Shown here one piece after another: positions 21,601 through 31,108 of a stretch of 64,000 bases of DNA. Source of the DNA: Fragilaria crotonensis (lineage: Eukaryota > Bacillariophyta > Fragilariophyceae > Fragilariales > Fragilariaceae); NCBI GenBank assembly GCA_022925895.1, contig JAKSYS010000183.1:30056-94055 (forward strand), given 5' to 3'. Within the stretch, counting starts at the first letter, position 1, and each line of letters opens with the position of its first letter. Under the pieces are notes generated by a model. The model was not told the origin of the DNA. It did no database searches and saw only the letters and a program-made list of their open reading frames with translations. A program made the translations under genes and the position numbers.

Positions 21601-22067
21601 AGGTGGAGAAGAACGGACGGATGTCGGCTGGACAGAAGTCTAGACACATCGACGTTAGGTATTTTTGGATTAAAGATCGGGTGGAGTCAAGCGGAATCAC
21701 TATACAGCATTGTCCCACCCTCGAGATGTTAGCGGATTTTTTTACCAAACCTCTACAAGGAAACCTGTTCCGCCGCTTCCGCGACGTCGTGCTAGGGTAC
21801 AGTCACATCGACACCCTTCGGCGCGACCCCGCCGTACCGTTCGAGGAGCGTGTTGGGAAAGAACAACCGATTACGCGCGACATCGCACCTCCGGGTGCAA
21901 ATGAGGTTGCGAAAGAACAAGTAAAAGGTAAAGACGAGATACGTGACCTAACGTGGGCCGACATAGTGAAAATGCCCCCGCGTGAAACGAAGCAGAACGT
22001 ACTACGAGGAAGAGAAGGTAAAAAAAGGATAAGTTGCGAGCGCACTTTCTCGCAACAATCCCGTTAG
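18616..22067 (+). pseudogene. Copia pol remnant: integrase, reverse transcriptase, RNase H
   Basis: The integrase core has visible acidic residues in LCVDFFFVQG, LHVDHEFACV and VGEIERSV. A long acidic Asp/Glu/Thr-rich linker follows (about 19490-20000). A one-base frameshift lies near 20364. The reverse transcriptase continues (VGTADIAGAYLKAYM) but its catalytic box reads YVND (20847-20858) instead of YVDD. RNase H motifs (VDASYAV, STEAELVGASD) and SRHIDVRYFWIKD follow. The frame runs 72 codons into the 3' LTR. The missing protease, the frameshift and the altered active site make it non-autonomous. Confidence 0.85.
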
Positions 22068-22182
22068 TAGAACCGAAGTTTGATTGACTTCCGACTGCTA
22101 TCAACATTGTCTACACCGCCTGGAAAAGCAATAAGGAGTTAAACGCTCCATCATATTGTAGGCGGAATAGCTATTTGCAACA
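21851..22182 (+). repeat. 3' LTR of the first copia element
   Basis: 332 bp, one visible difference from the 5' LTR. It supplies the new stop codon and last residues of gene D on the opposite strand. Confidence 0.9.
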
Positions 22183-23838
22183 GTCTGACAAATTCCCATC
22201 AGGTTTGCAATATGAAAGGTAAAACAACGTCAACGGTGGCGATGTACACGCCAAAATGGGGACAACGTAACCAATCCACACGTCATAAACGTCATACAAC
22301 GCTTGAAGCTGGTATGTCCATTCTGGTTCAGTTGCGTCAAAGGTGAGAAGGAATCTCTCATCGTACTTTTCGATAATCGAGTGGTGGTTCATGGCATATG
22401 TAAAAAAATACTTCTTCTCATCCTGCACAACAATAGAAATGTACTTCTCCTTCACAACATCGTCAAGCTGTAGAATGAATTCAAATGCCAAAGAGTTCAG
22501 CACCATGTCAAGGGGATCCGGCGTTGCGAAGACAATGAAAAGATTGATGCCGTACACGAAAACTTCATACCACACGTCCATAAAGTGGTCAAGGTAAAGG
22601 GCCAGGACCACATCAAGATTGTTGATGAAGTGGACACCTCCTTCCGACCAACGCATAAAGTGTTCCGAGAAACTGTTCGCATAGCTCCTGAAAGGGCCCG
22701 CTCTTAATGTGACATAGTGTTCGCTAGTCTTGCTTTTCAACAAAAACGAAATTCTGACGAGGTAAATGCACCCGATGGCAAATGCAACAACCCTTGGCAA
22801 TGTGCCGGCGCTATTCGGGCAAAAACTGGGTATGCTGTAAGTTTGTTGAGCGTACAGAAGTAGAAGAATCGGAAGCATCAACTGTGCGACAAGGACAAGG
22901 GTGAGAAGACACCAAACGAAGAGGTAATTCCACAGATTCTCCTTGTTGTGCATGAGCATGATAGTCAACATTCCAATGTCCGAGTGAGACTTCATGAATT
23001 CCTGCCACTTTTCTGATCGGTTGGCATTGGTAACGGCAACTGCGCGAACCCAAGCCAAGAAAACCTTGATCATTGCTTCATTGGGTTCGGCCCTGGCCGA
23101 AAACCTAACGTTTTCCAAATCTGCTAAAGCGACTTTTGCAGCTTCAACAGCATCAGATGCAGCAAACTGGCGACTTAGAGCTTCCACCTCCGCAGTGGCT
23201 TTAGCGGGCCCGACGACCCGATTGAATAGTGTGGACAAGGCGTCAGAGTCGCCACGATAATAGTATGCCCTTTGCACTGTATGTGCGAGTGCCGCGAGTT
23301 CATTGGATTTAGAGGCTTCGGCTGCAGCCTCAGCGGCCTTGCTTTGGGCTGTAAGGGCTCCGTCGACGGCCTCAATGAAAGGAGCAGCAGCTTGGGCATC
23401 GGCTTCTATAAATGCTGCCAATGAGGCAGCATGGGGATCACCGTCTCCCTGAGCAGCAGCTCCCTGAGCAGCAGCTTGGGGGTCGCCGTCTCCCTTAGCA
23501 GCAGTTTGAGGATCGCCGACTCTGAAATCAGAAGCGCCGAGATCATCGTCTCTATCTTCTGGAGCTTCGGGAGCAACGTCTCCGAAATCGGGAACTTCGA
23601 GATCAGCGTCTCCGCCATCAGGAGCGTCGAGATCATCGTCTCCGCCATCAGCAGCTTCGAAATCATCGTCTCCGCCATCAGGCGCTTGGGGATCAGCGTC
23701 TCCGCCATCAGCAGCTTCGAGATCATCGGCTCCGCCATCGGGAGCTTGGGGATCAGCGTCTCCGCCATCAGCAGCTTCGAGATCAGGGGCGTCATCAGCG
23801 TCATCATCAATTTGGATTCGAGGGTCGACACCGTCCAT
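22171..23838 (-). CDS. D: polytopic membrane protein with ten N-terminal 10-residue repeats (555 aa), tail altered by copia
   Basis: The ATG at 23838 gives MDGVDPRIQI. Residues 21-120 are ten acidic 10-residue repeats of the type EAADGGDADP/QAPDGGDDDL. Residues 125-270 are alanine-rich. SDIGMLTIMLMHN (287-299) precedes membrane segments at about 308-330, 348-368 and further on, the core LAFEFILQLDDVVKEKY and a C-terminal hydrophobic segment. The last residues (Cys-Cys-Lys-stop) are read from the copia LTR; the original end lies at 17302-17316. The frame is intact, so the protein is probably still made. It is divergent from F2. Confidence 0.8.
   Translation of the reverse strand: MDGVDPRIQIDDDADDAPDLEAADGGDADPQAPDGGADDLEAADGGDADPQAPDGGDDDFEAADGGDDDLDAPDGGDADLEVPDFGDVAPEAPEDRDDDLGASDFRVGDPQTAAKGDGDPQAAAQGAAAQGDGDPHAASLAAFIEADAQAAAPFIEAVDGALTAQSKAAEAAAEASKSNELAALAHTVQRAYYYRGDSDALSTLFNRVVGPAKATAEVEALSRQFAASDAVEAAKVALADLENVRFSARAEPNEAMIKVFLAWVRAVAVTNANRSEKWQEFMKSHSDIGMLTIMLMHNKENLWNYLFVWCLLTLVLVAQLMLPILLLLYAQQTYSIPSFCPNSAGTLPRVVAFAIGCIYLVRISFLLKSKTSEHYVTLRAGPFRSYANSFSEHFMRWSEGGVHFINNLDVVLALYLDHFMDVWYEVFVYGINLFIVFATPDPLDMVLNSLAFEFILQLDDVVKEKYISIVVQDEKKYFFTYAMNHHSIIEKYDERFLLTFDATEPEWTYQLQALYDVYDVWIGYVVPILACTSPPLTLFYLSYCKPDGNLSDCCK
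23479..23778 (-). repeat. Coding minisatellite: ten 30-bp units in D
   Basis: Thirty-base units (plus strand GATCAGCGTCTCCGCCATCA...) each encode 10 acidic residues. Neighbouring units are very similar in the first half of the array and diverge toward its C-terminal end, as expected for unit slippage. Confidence 0.85.
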
Positions 23839-24766
23839 GATCTATTGCCTCCGATTCAATTCCACGGTACTTTTGACGTTGATGCCAATGAATATTGTCC
23901 TCGCAATTTTGCGTTTGAAACACCACTTAGAATGTGCTTTCAACCGATGATTAATAGTGTATCATGCAAAGAGTGTAATCTCATGCATCGTCAGATTTAA
24001 GCCTGCTGCGATAAGAGCGTTCGGCCTCCGATTTCACAGCCGTTCCGTCAAGTCTCTGATCATACAGAACTGGACACTGGAGTGGTTTGGTCTTCTCCGT
24101 CAATCAATCATGTATTACTCTGCAATCAGGAGTGCTTGCTCTCCACTCCTTGACAAAGTATGAATCGAGGTATGATATCAATTGAAGATTTATGAGGCTT
24201 CACTTCCAGTTGATGGTGCTCCAACATCGCGGAACATTTTAAAACCACTTTTTTTGTCTATGTACACGTGACATATATGGGGATCAGATGCGTTGAGTTT
24301 TTTACCTCGTTTTTCTGATATCATACACAATACAGGCTGTGACGCTGCATCATGTCATCATGTCGTATCATGATAGTACTCGGTGCTCCAGTGCTGTACG
24401 CCGGAGTAGTCATAAATACGATTGGTACAGTAGCAATACTAACGGTAGATTACTTTAGACTTAACTCGGAGTAGACTCCATCAGAGTGCTCGGAGTATAC
24501 TGTACTTTGAGTACAGTAGCTTGTCGGTTCAGTGCGATTGCAACAACGGGAACCCAGACGAATACATCGCTTTTCGAAGGTATGTGTTATGCGGTCTCCA
24601 CTGCCCGCATTCCCTATTCAGTCCTAGCCGCGAACGCATCTCCATCACTCGAGTCTGTAGAACTGTTCTTGCCATCAAGACATTTGGCATCAAGGTTGGA
24701 GAGAAGGAAGCGTGATTCGAGGACATCCCTTCGATTGAACCTGCACAGGTAGCTGTTTGTTGCACA
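23839..24766. promoter_or_regulatory. Divergent intergenic region D-F2
   Basis: This is the uninterrupted form of the pair promoter (compare 629-1321 plus 2733-2928). It contains the family upstream block at 23940-24080, GTAC-rich palindromes at 24370-24530 and the F leader from 24590. Confidence 0.5.
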
Positions 24767-25658
24767 ATGTTGCCTTTTCGCACGACTCCCAAGAAGTCAG
24801 CATGTTCTCTGCTGTCACCGGCACGGTCACTAGCACTGGTACAGTTGCTGATACTCGGACTCATTGTAGTATTCACCTGGGTCAGCTCCGGTTCAGGCCA
24901 TGTTAGGTACTTGTACCAGTTCTACCTTACGCATGCCAATGAGCTTATGGATTGGTCTGAATCACGGCCCTATACACTAGGAAGAAGACTTCAAAATGAT
25001 TCTGGAAAGGGTGATGATGGCATGTATTTCTGCATCGGTGAGGATGGCAGCCCCGTTGCCATGGGACAGAATGGCGGAGGAAGGCGAACATTTCGACGAC
25101 TGCGCGACGCATCTCCACCATATTGCAGTGATTTGGTAGGTGGCGGATATCCTGACGATGTTGGCAATTCGCAATATCCTTTTCCCCCGCCAAATTATCC
25201 TGTTGCTAGTCCGGCCACAATTGAAGTCGATCCTCCTACTTTGCAGTCGGGCGCTGCCCCATTTGCACCAGATCGGTCGCCTATAGCGTCACCCACTTTT
25301 GTCAGTGAAACGCTTTCCCCGCATCCTACCTTTCCCGATGTATTCCTCAATACTACCCGGCGGCATCTCATTACGTGTCAAGTAATCTGTGCGCTCCCAC
25401 CATTTCCGGAACGAGTCACTAGTTCTGGACTACGAAAACGAATTGTTTGGAGTCGCCGAATGGCCGAGAGGCTTGGAACATAGTTGCGTCTTCTTCAAAG
25501 ACAGGGAAGACGTGTTGATTCACAGCGTGACGAAGGCGTCCCCTTTGATCATCCACACTCCTGGAAAGTTCTATGGTTGTCTCGACCTTTTGATCGAAAA
25601 GGTGGGTGGCCTTAGTCAAAGAAGATACCTAAAGGCCAATGAGGTCAAGAAACACTAG
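24767..25658 (+). CDS. F2: signal-anchor or secreted protein of the F family
   Basis: ATG at 24767 (MLPFRTTPKK). Upstream codons that are open in F1 contain a stop here, which fixes the start. A basic start is followed by a hydrophobic stretch at about residues 20-40, a Cys/Gly segment and a Pro/Ser-rich spacer. In the first frame the protein ends at 25483. The alternative frame, conserved with F1, continues to 25658 with only one amino-acid change (Gly to Ser). The donor-like site here is GTAATC. From about 25380 to 25800 the sequence is nearly identical to F1, unlike the first exon. Confidence 0.6.
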
Positions 25659-27166
25659 AGTTGCGATGGCGCGCCTGTCGCATATGATTCTTTGGAAAAT
25701 AAACATTCGGGATTTTGTGGGCATAGAAATTAGGATTAAAATGTAGTATTCTATCATACAGTATACGTAGAAATACCGGTTGTAGTCCTTCGAGTCCTCA
25801 GTAGGCAAGAAAGGTCTCAATGATGGCATCTTTGTTTCAATCGTCGGCGATTCGGTTCCTTTTGTTTGAGGGTTACGGAAGTTTAGGAGTGTTGTTCCTG
25901 CGATGCAAAATCGAAAACGAGGAGCTGCTTCAACCAAAGATCCTGCATTTGATACGGCCACTACAAGAAAGGATGATCTTACACAATCTTCAACAGTTGA
26001 AGGTTCGGATTGGAGGTCATGGTCGATGGTGGCGTTGCAATTCGTGTGGAACACTCGAGCTCTGAATCCCGATTCCGAATTGCAGGTATGCGAAGCACTA
26101 AACCTCAATGTCAGACTATTGGCAACGTATGCCATGCCGACATGGCTATAGGCGTGGTCTCGGGGTTTTCCGATGGCATCGGGGTAAACATTGTGAGTTT
26201 ACAGTTTGTCTTTGGAAGTTGGGAGTTGAATCACCGCGATGTTCGCTGTGCGGTCACATCAGCGAAACTTCGAACGATTTATCATACCGACTTGGTACAA
26301 CCTGGTATCGCGTTCGTTTCTGGTTGGTTGGCAATCCATCAGCTGCAACGAATGCGAAGCGTTGCATTTCATTCTGGCTCGGCTTAACGATCAAAGTGGG
26401 AGTGATTATTAGAAATGACATATTTCTGGATTATCCGAACCTGCTTCTTGTAAGTGCCCGCATTGGTGTCCACCGAGCAGCGAGTCGTTGTCACGTGGTA
26501 CCAGTAGGTCTACGTATAGCTCTTACCTCCTACTATAGTCGAACTGTACAGATGTGTACATGTCCCACAATGCCTATGGCCTATGGCCTATGCCTATGGC
26601 CTATGGCATACCGGGATCCATGTACCAGTCGTACTCGGACTACAAATTTTGCAGTTCATAGTTCATATGGCTGCATGGCTGCAAACCTGTTCGAACGCCG
26701 TGGGACGCATGATAATTGGCGTAGCGGTACTGTATGCATACTTTGACACTCGTCTCGAATGACTCCACAATTTCGTCCATACAACTTTTGTCATACTCCA
26801 AACGATGCAGGTTGCTCCCACGTTGTGGTCGGTGCTCCACTCTTACCTTTGGTGCATCTTCAATCTTCCGAATCAGATAAGAGTATGTAGAACCCAGTTT
26901 GCTCTTATGTTGAACTGTTGAACCGCTTCTGCAATAGCACCGTGACCTCCGTTCTTTCGAATCAGCGAGACGTAATCAACATGCCTGATCGCCTTGATAG
27001 TTCTTTTTCCCCGGCGGCATACTTCAAGTGTAACATACGAACACGTCCACTAATCCGGCACTCGGAGTACTTGAGTCGCTCAAGGCCTCAACATGTGTCG
27101 AAGGTGTAACGTTGCAGTATAATCGTCACATTCATTCATCTTTGCACTTGAAGAACACCAACAAAA
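25659..27166. other. F2-G2 intergenic region; membrane-protein gene absent
   Basis: The first part matches the F1 downstream cassette without the solo LTR (empty site near 26130; inverted repeat GTAAAC...GTTTAC at 26184-26202). The last part matches the G upstream region. A B-type gene, present at this place in the other units, is missing. A short CCTATGG-type repeat lies at 26570-26605. Confidence 0.5.
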
Positions 27167-27697
27167 ATGAGGATGAGGTTGATTCTAGCCGCTCTTCTGC
27201 TCGCATACGCTGACGGTCAAGGTAACAATGTATGTTTCGTATGTGGCGAGGGCAAAGTCGTCACGCTCCCCGATGCCATCATCTCGCTTCCGGGCTTCGA
27301 CACTGTTTCGTGTCAAATCCTGGCGAGCGCTGGTCTCAACGGAGCGTTTCCGGACGACCAGTGCGCCCAACTTCCAGCCTTGGTGGATGCTACTTGTGCT
27401 TGTGCGCCAGAGGCGACTGCCGCGCCAGTGTCCAAGTCGCCGACCACTAACGCGCCACATTATGGAAAAGGGAAAGGCAAAGGAAATTCACCAGGTGAAA
27501 AGGTACCCACCCCGGCACCTATCAAGACAGCTACTAAGAAGCCTACCACCGAACAAGACAACGGAAAAGGAAAAGGAAATGAAGAGGCTTTTCGTGACTT
27601 GCTGGAGATTGGTTGTTTCATGAGAGCGAGCGTTCCTGGTCAAGGGAAATCCAGGATGGAGATCACCTGTACTACATTGAACCTTAATGCAGAGTAA
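27167..27697 (+). CDS. G2: small secreted Cys-motif protein (176 aa) with extended tail
   Basis: The signal peptide MRMRLILAALLLAYADGQ is followed by NNVCFVCGEGKVV, LPGFDTVSCQIL, AGLNGAFPDDQCAQLP and two more Cys near CACAPE. The GKGKGKGN and Thr/Pro-rich tail matches G1. A one-base difference in the final Gly-Lys codons removes the stop used in G1 and G3 and adds about 38 residues. The plus-strand neighbour upstream is F2, and it converges with E. Confidence 0.75.
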   Translation: MRMRLILAALLLAYADGQGNNVCFVCGEGKVVTLPDAIISLPGFDTVSCQILASAGLNGAFPDDQCAQLPALVDATCACAPEATAAPVSKSPTTNAPHYGKGKGKGNSPGEKVPTPAPIKTATKKPTTEQDNGKGKGNEEAFRDLLEIGCFMRASVPGQGKSRMEITCTTLNLNAE

Positions 27698-28062
27698 TAG
27701 GTAGGGTTCCTTGGTGAGTGAAATCCCAGAGAGAAATCTTAACTTTCGATATCCCTATGATAAGCGTAGTCCACTAGTGAAGATTACAACGACTACAAAT
27801 AACACATCCATTGAGAACCTCGTCTTAGCATCTGCATTACTGATGAGGCCGCGGCGTCGAAGTTTCTGGTAACACCTACTTCAGAAGAATGTTGACATTT
27901 AATCGTTCGCAAATTGGATTACTAGACCAAAAAACCATTTTTCAGCCACATCAAGTCAGATTCGCCTTCACCAAAAATATCTTTTAGTCAACGGGCTTTG
28001 TATATTGAATTACAGTAGCCCGGACCTGACTACTTTTCGCACATTACAATGTCCATATTTCC
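27698..28062. other. Convergent intergenic region G2-E
   Basis: 3' flanks of G2 and E, AT-richer than the genes. Nothing recognised. Confidence 0.4.
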
Positions 28063-29774
28063 TCATGACTGGGCTGTGTTGTCGGGTTTGCACAATGGAA
28101 GGAAAATTAATGCCAATGGTGGCAAGATAATCGTCACAACGTAAACCGGCACAACGTAATTCAGCAGGTAGATTGTTTGGTGTGTTTTTGTCGAGGCTTC
28201 CCTGTCGAATTCGAATGTCATATCGTACACTTCTGGAATCGAGTCGTATTTCTTGGAATCTTTGAAAAACGAGTCGTCTTTCTTGGAATGTTTGAGAATG
28301 TACGTCTCCTTCACAACGTCGTCAAGCTGTACAATGAATTCAAATGCCAAAGAATTCAGCACCATGTCAAGAGGATCCGGTGTTACAAAAATAACGTAAA
28401 AATTGATGCCGTAGACGACAAGTTCATACCACGTGTCCATAATGCCGTCCAGGAATAGAGCCCCGAGGAGCCAACGTTCATCACGGAAGACCACCCGAAT
28501 TCCAATTAACTTTTCTTTAGCCTTGCTTCCCATCTTGGAAACAATTCTAACGAGGTAAATGCATCCGATGGCGCCTGCAACACTCTTTTGTATAGGGTTT
28601 GCGCTCATCGGGCACCCATTCGGTAGTGTGTAAGTTTGTACAGAGTAAACAAGTAAAAGAGCCGGAAGCGCCACTTGTACGGCAATAACAAGGATGAGGA
28701 GAAACTGTGTCCATCGTTTTCTCCACGGATAAGACTCCTCGTGCATGGACATGATAGTCAATATTCCGATGTCCGACCGAGACTTCATGAATTCCTGCCA
28801 CTTCACGGAAAGGGCGGTTCTGGCTGCGGTTTTTGCAGCGAACCATTCCAGACGAGAATCGAAGATGGTATTGTTTTTGCCCGAGAACGCAAAAAAAAAC
28901 ACTAAATTTTTGGCTTTGGTATCTGCCATCCGATCTAATCGAGCGGCGGCACGAGCCAGAATTGCTGCCTTTCGATCGCAATCCTCAAGTTTTTGATTCG
29001 CATTCTCAACGGCGGCTTTGGCGTCAGCAACAGCGTCTGTGTTGGCAGGGTTATAAAAATTGTCATAGGCTTCAGCAGTGACATCGGCTAGATATGCCTC
29101 GGCCCGATCCGCGAGTTCATAGGCAGCAGAGGCATTGACAGCAGCGATATCGGCAAGTTTACGGGCTTTAATGGCAATTTCGAACACAAAAATGTAATCG
29201 TCTTTCAGAAGAGAGGCAGAGAGAGAACGGAGATAAGAATCGAAATCGACACCTTCAAGGGCTTCAGCGTCACCTTTAAAGCATTCAAGGACGGCACCTT
29301 TGACGGTACCAAGAAGACGAAGGAAATCGTCTTCCTGATCAGCAGCCTGGGGTCAGCGACTCCTGGGCGGCAGCGAGGCATCGTCTTCTCCGCCATGAGG
29401 AGCTTGAGGATCAGCATCTCCTGATCAGCTGCCTGGGGATCAGCTTCCTGGGGATCAGCTTCTCCGCGATCAACAGCCTGGGGTTCAGCTTCTCCGCGAC
29501 CAACTGTCTGAGGATCAGCGTCTCCGCCATCGGCAGCTTCGATGTCAGCGTCTCCACCTTCAGCAGCTTGAGGATCATCGTCTCCGAAATCAGGAGCTTC
29601 GATATCATCGTCTCCGAGATCAGGAGCTTCGAGATAAGCGACTACCGGAACAGCAGCATGGGGATCAGCGTCTCCGCCATTAGCAGCTTCGATATCAGCG
29701 TCTCCAACATCAGCAGCTTGGAACTCAGGGACATCGCCAGCTTCAGGCACTCTTGGAGGGTTGACGCCGTCCAT
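28063..29774 (-). pseudogene. E: polytopic membrane protein paralogue with a frameshift after its repeats
   Basis: ATG at 29774 (MDGVNPPRVP). Residues 19-108 are nine acidic 10-residue repeats. Near 29352 one base appears to be missing, and the family sequence continues in the next frame (DDFLRLLGTVKGA...). That frame holds an alanine-rich part, SDIGILTIMSMHE, membrane segments, LAFEFIVQLDDVVKETY and a C-terminal hydrophobic segment, to 28063. A single-base loss could be a sequencing error, so the gene may be intact in the organism. Its divergent partner F3 is now 20 kb away because of the second copia element. Confidence 0.65.
29451..29720 (-). repeat. Coding minisatellite: nine 30-bp units in E
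   Basis: Same 30-base unit type as in D, encoding EAADGGDADP-like decapeptides. The unit at residues 39-48 has lost the pattern. Confidence 0.8.
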
Positions 29775-30374
29775 GTCCTTGTTGCCTCCGATTCAATTCC
29801 AAGGTACTTGTTGACGTTGATGTCGATGAATAAATGTCCATTTATTTTCCGCGAGAGACACCACTTACGATGCGCTTCCAACCTAGGCTAGGTATCATGT
29901 CAAGAGTGTTATCTCATGCATCGTTAGATTTAAGCCTGCTCCGTTGAGAGCGTCCGGCCTTCGATTTCACAACCGTTCCGTCACGTCCCTGGTCATACAT
30001 AACTGGAGACTGGAAAAGTTGTCATCTCCGTCAATTAATCATATAGTACTCTCCAAAGCAGGAGTGCTTGCTCTCCACTCCTGGACAAAGTATGAATCGA
30101 GGTATGATATCAATCAAAGATATTGGAGGCTTCCCTTCCAGTGGATGAGGCTCCTGCATCGCGGAACCTTTTAAAAACACTTGTGTTGTCTATGTAGATA
30201 TGGCACTTTGGCATCAGATGCGTTGAGTTTTTTATCTCGTTTTTATGATACACGCAAAGCACACTCGCGACGCTGCATCATGTCGTATCATGATAGTACT
30301 TGGTACTCCAGTGCTGTACTCCGGAGTTGTAGGGTAAATACGATTGGTACAGTAGCAATACTACCGGTAGAGTA
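29775..30374. promoter_or_regulatory. Upstream region of E, cut from its F partner by copia
   Basis: It matches 640-1225 closely and contains the family upstream block. At 30375-30379 (CTTTA) the second copia element begins. The other half of this intergenic region resumes at 50348. Confidence 0.6.
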
Positions 30375-30379
30375 CTTTA

Positions 30380-30966
30380 AGTCGAAGTACACGGCGTGAT
30401 CAAGGCTGCGTACTAGTTCGTAGAAATCCGGGTTCGGTCAAACGTAGAGTTTTAATTCTAGAGTTGTTTAACTTATGAGCTTATTTCTAGGTTTCACTTT
30501 GAAGGAACCAATTCAATCCAGGTCCGATTGAATCTTGCCGGTCTACTTTCGCGAAGTTAGAGGGTTGTGGGAGTGAACATTCAAAGCCTTCATCCCACTG
30601 ATAAGGGCATTGAAATGTCAGCTCCAACTCCACTTGCAAGAGTAAATTGGTGATCGCAACAACTGTTGCAACATGGCCAGACTTAGCCAACATGATGAGG
30701 GACACATGTTGGAAATTAGTTGACACATGAAGGGAGATTGCAGTTGAATTGCACTGGGTTAATGTGGACAAATTGTTGTTGTAGAAAAGGAGGTTATGAG
30801 GGCGGAAAGCAGTCCGGGACAACTGTAGTTTTTGTACTGGCGATTCGCCGTATACAGTTGGCGTGAGAATCTTCGTATCCAAAGCCGGATGGGACTCAGC
30901 TGGCGGGGACGAAATTTCAACGTCAATAACGGCACAATAACAGCTGTTAGCTGCTGTACCTTGACT
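30380..30966 (-). repeat. 3' LTR of the second copia element
   Basis: 587 bp, with no difference from 49756-50342 in the stretches I compared. It contains a 131-codon open frame on the sense strand (30882-30487) that I do not call a gene. Confidence 0.9.
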
Positions 30967-30974
30967 CTCCCTCT
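30967..30974 (-). other. Polypurine tract of the second copia element
   Basis: AGAGGGAG in the element's sense, directly before the 3' LTR. This is the usual plus-strand primer position. Confidence 0.65.
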
Positions 30975-31108
30975 AATTCAATGAAACAAGAAATAGATTA
31001 GTGATGGTGTGGTGAAAATGTAGGACAGGAACAATAAACATATGGGCTTGCAGGATAAGAGGGGAACACTCTTAAATCCACCCAACACAAATGCGGCGGT
31101 GCCGCGTG

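Larger units (their letters stand above)
17322..22182 (+). mobile_element. Ty1/copia (CoDi-like) retrotransposon, internally deleted
   Basis: LTRs of 332 bp (17322-17653, 21851-22182) start TGTTGGGAAAG, end TTTGCAACA and differ at about one position (near 17506/22035). The five-base duplication GTCTG lies at 17317-17321 and 22183-22187. The order is leader protein, Gag start, integrase, reverse transcriptase and RNase H. The rest of Gag, the zinc knuckle, protease and integrase N-terminus are missing at a junction near 18615. It inserted in the last codons of D, in the opposite orientation. Confidence 0.9.

Noticed and set aside
30487-30882. 131-codon open frame in both LTRs of the second copia
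   Set aside because: It is repeated only because the LTRs are identical. No recognisable domain, and no independent copy to show conservation.
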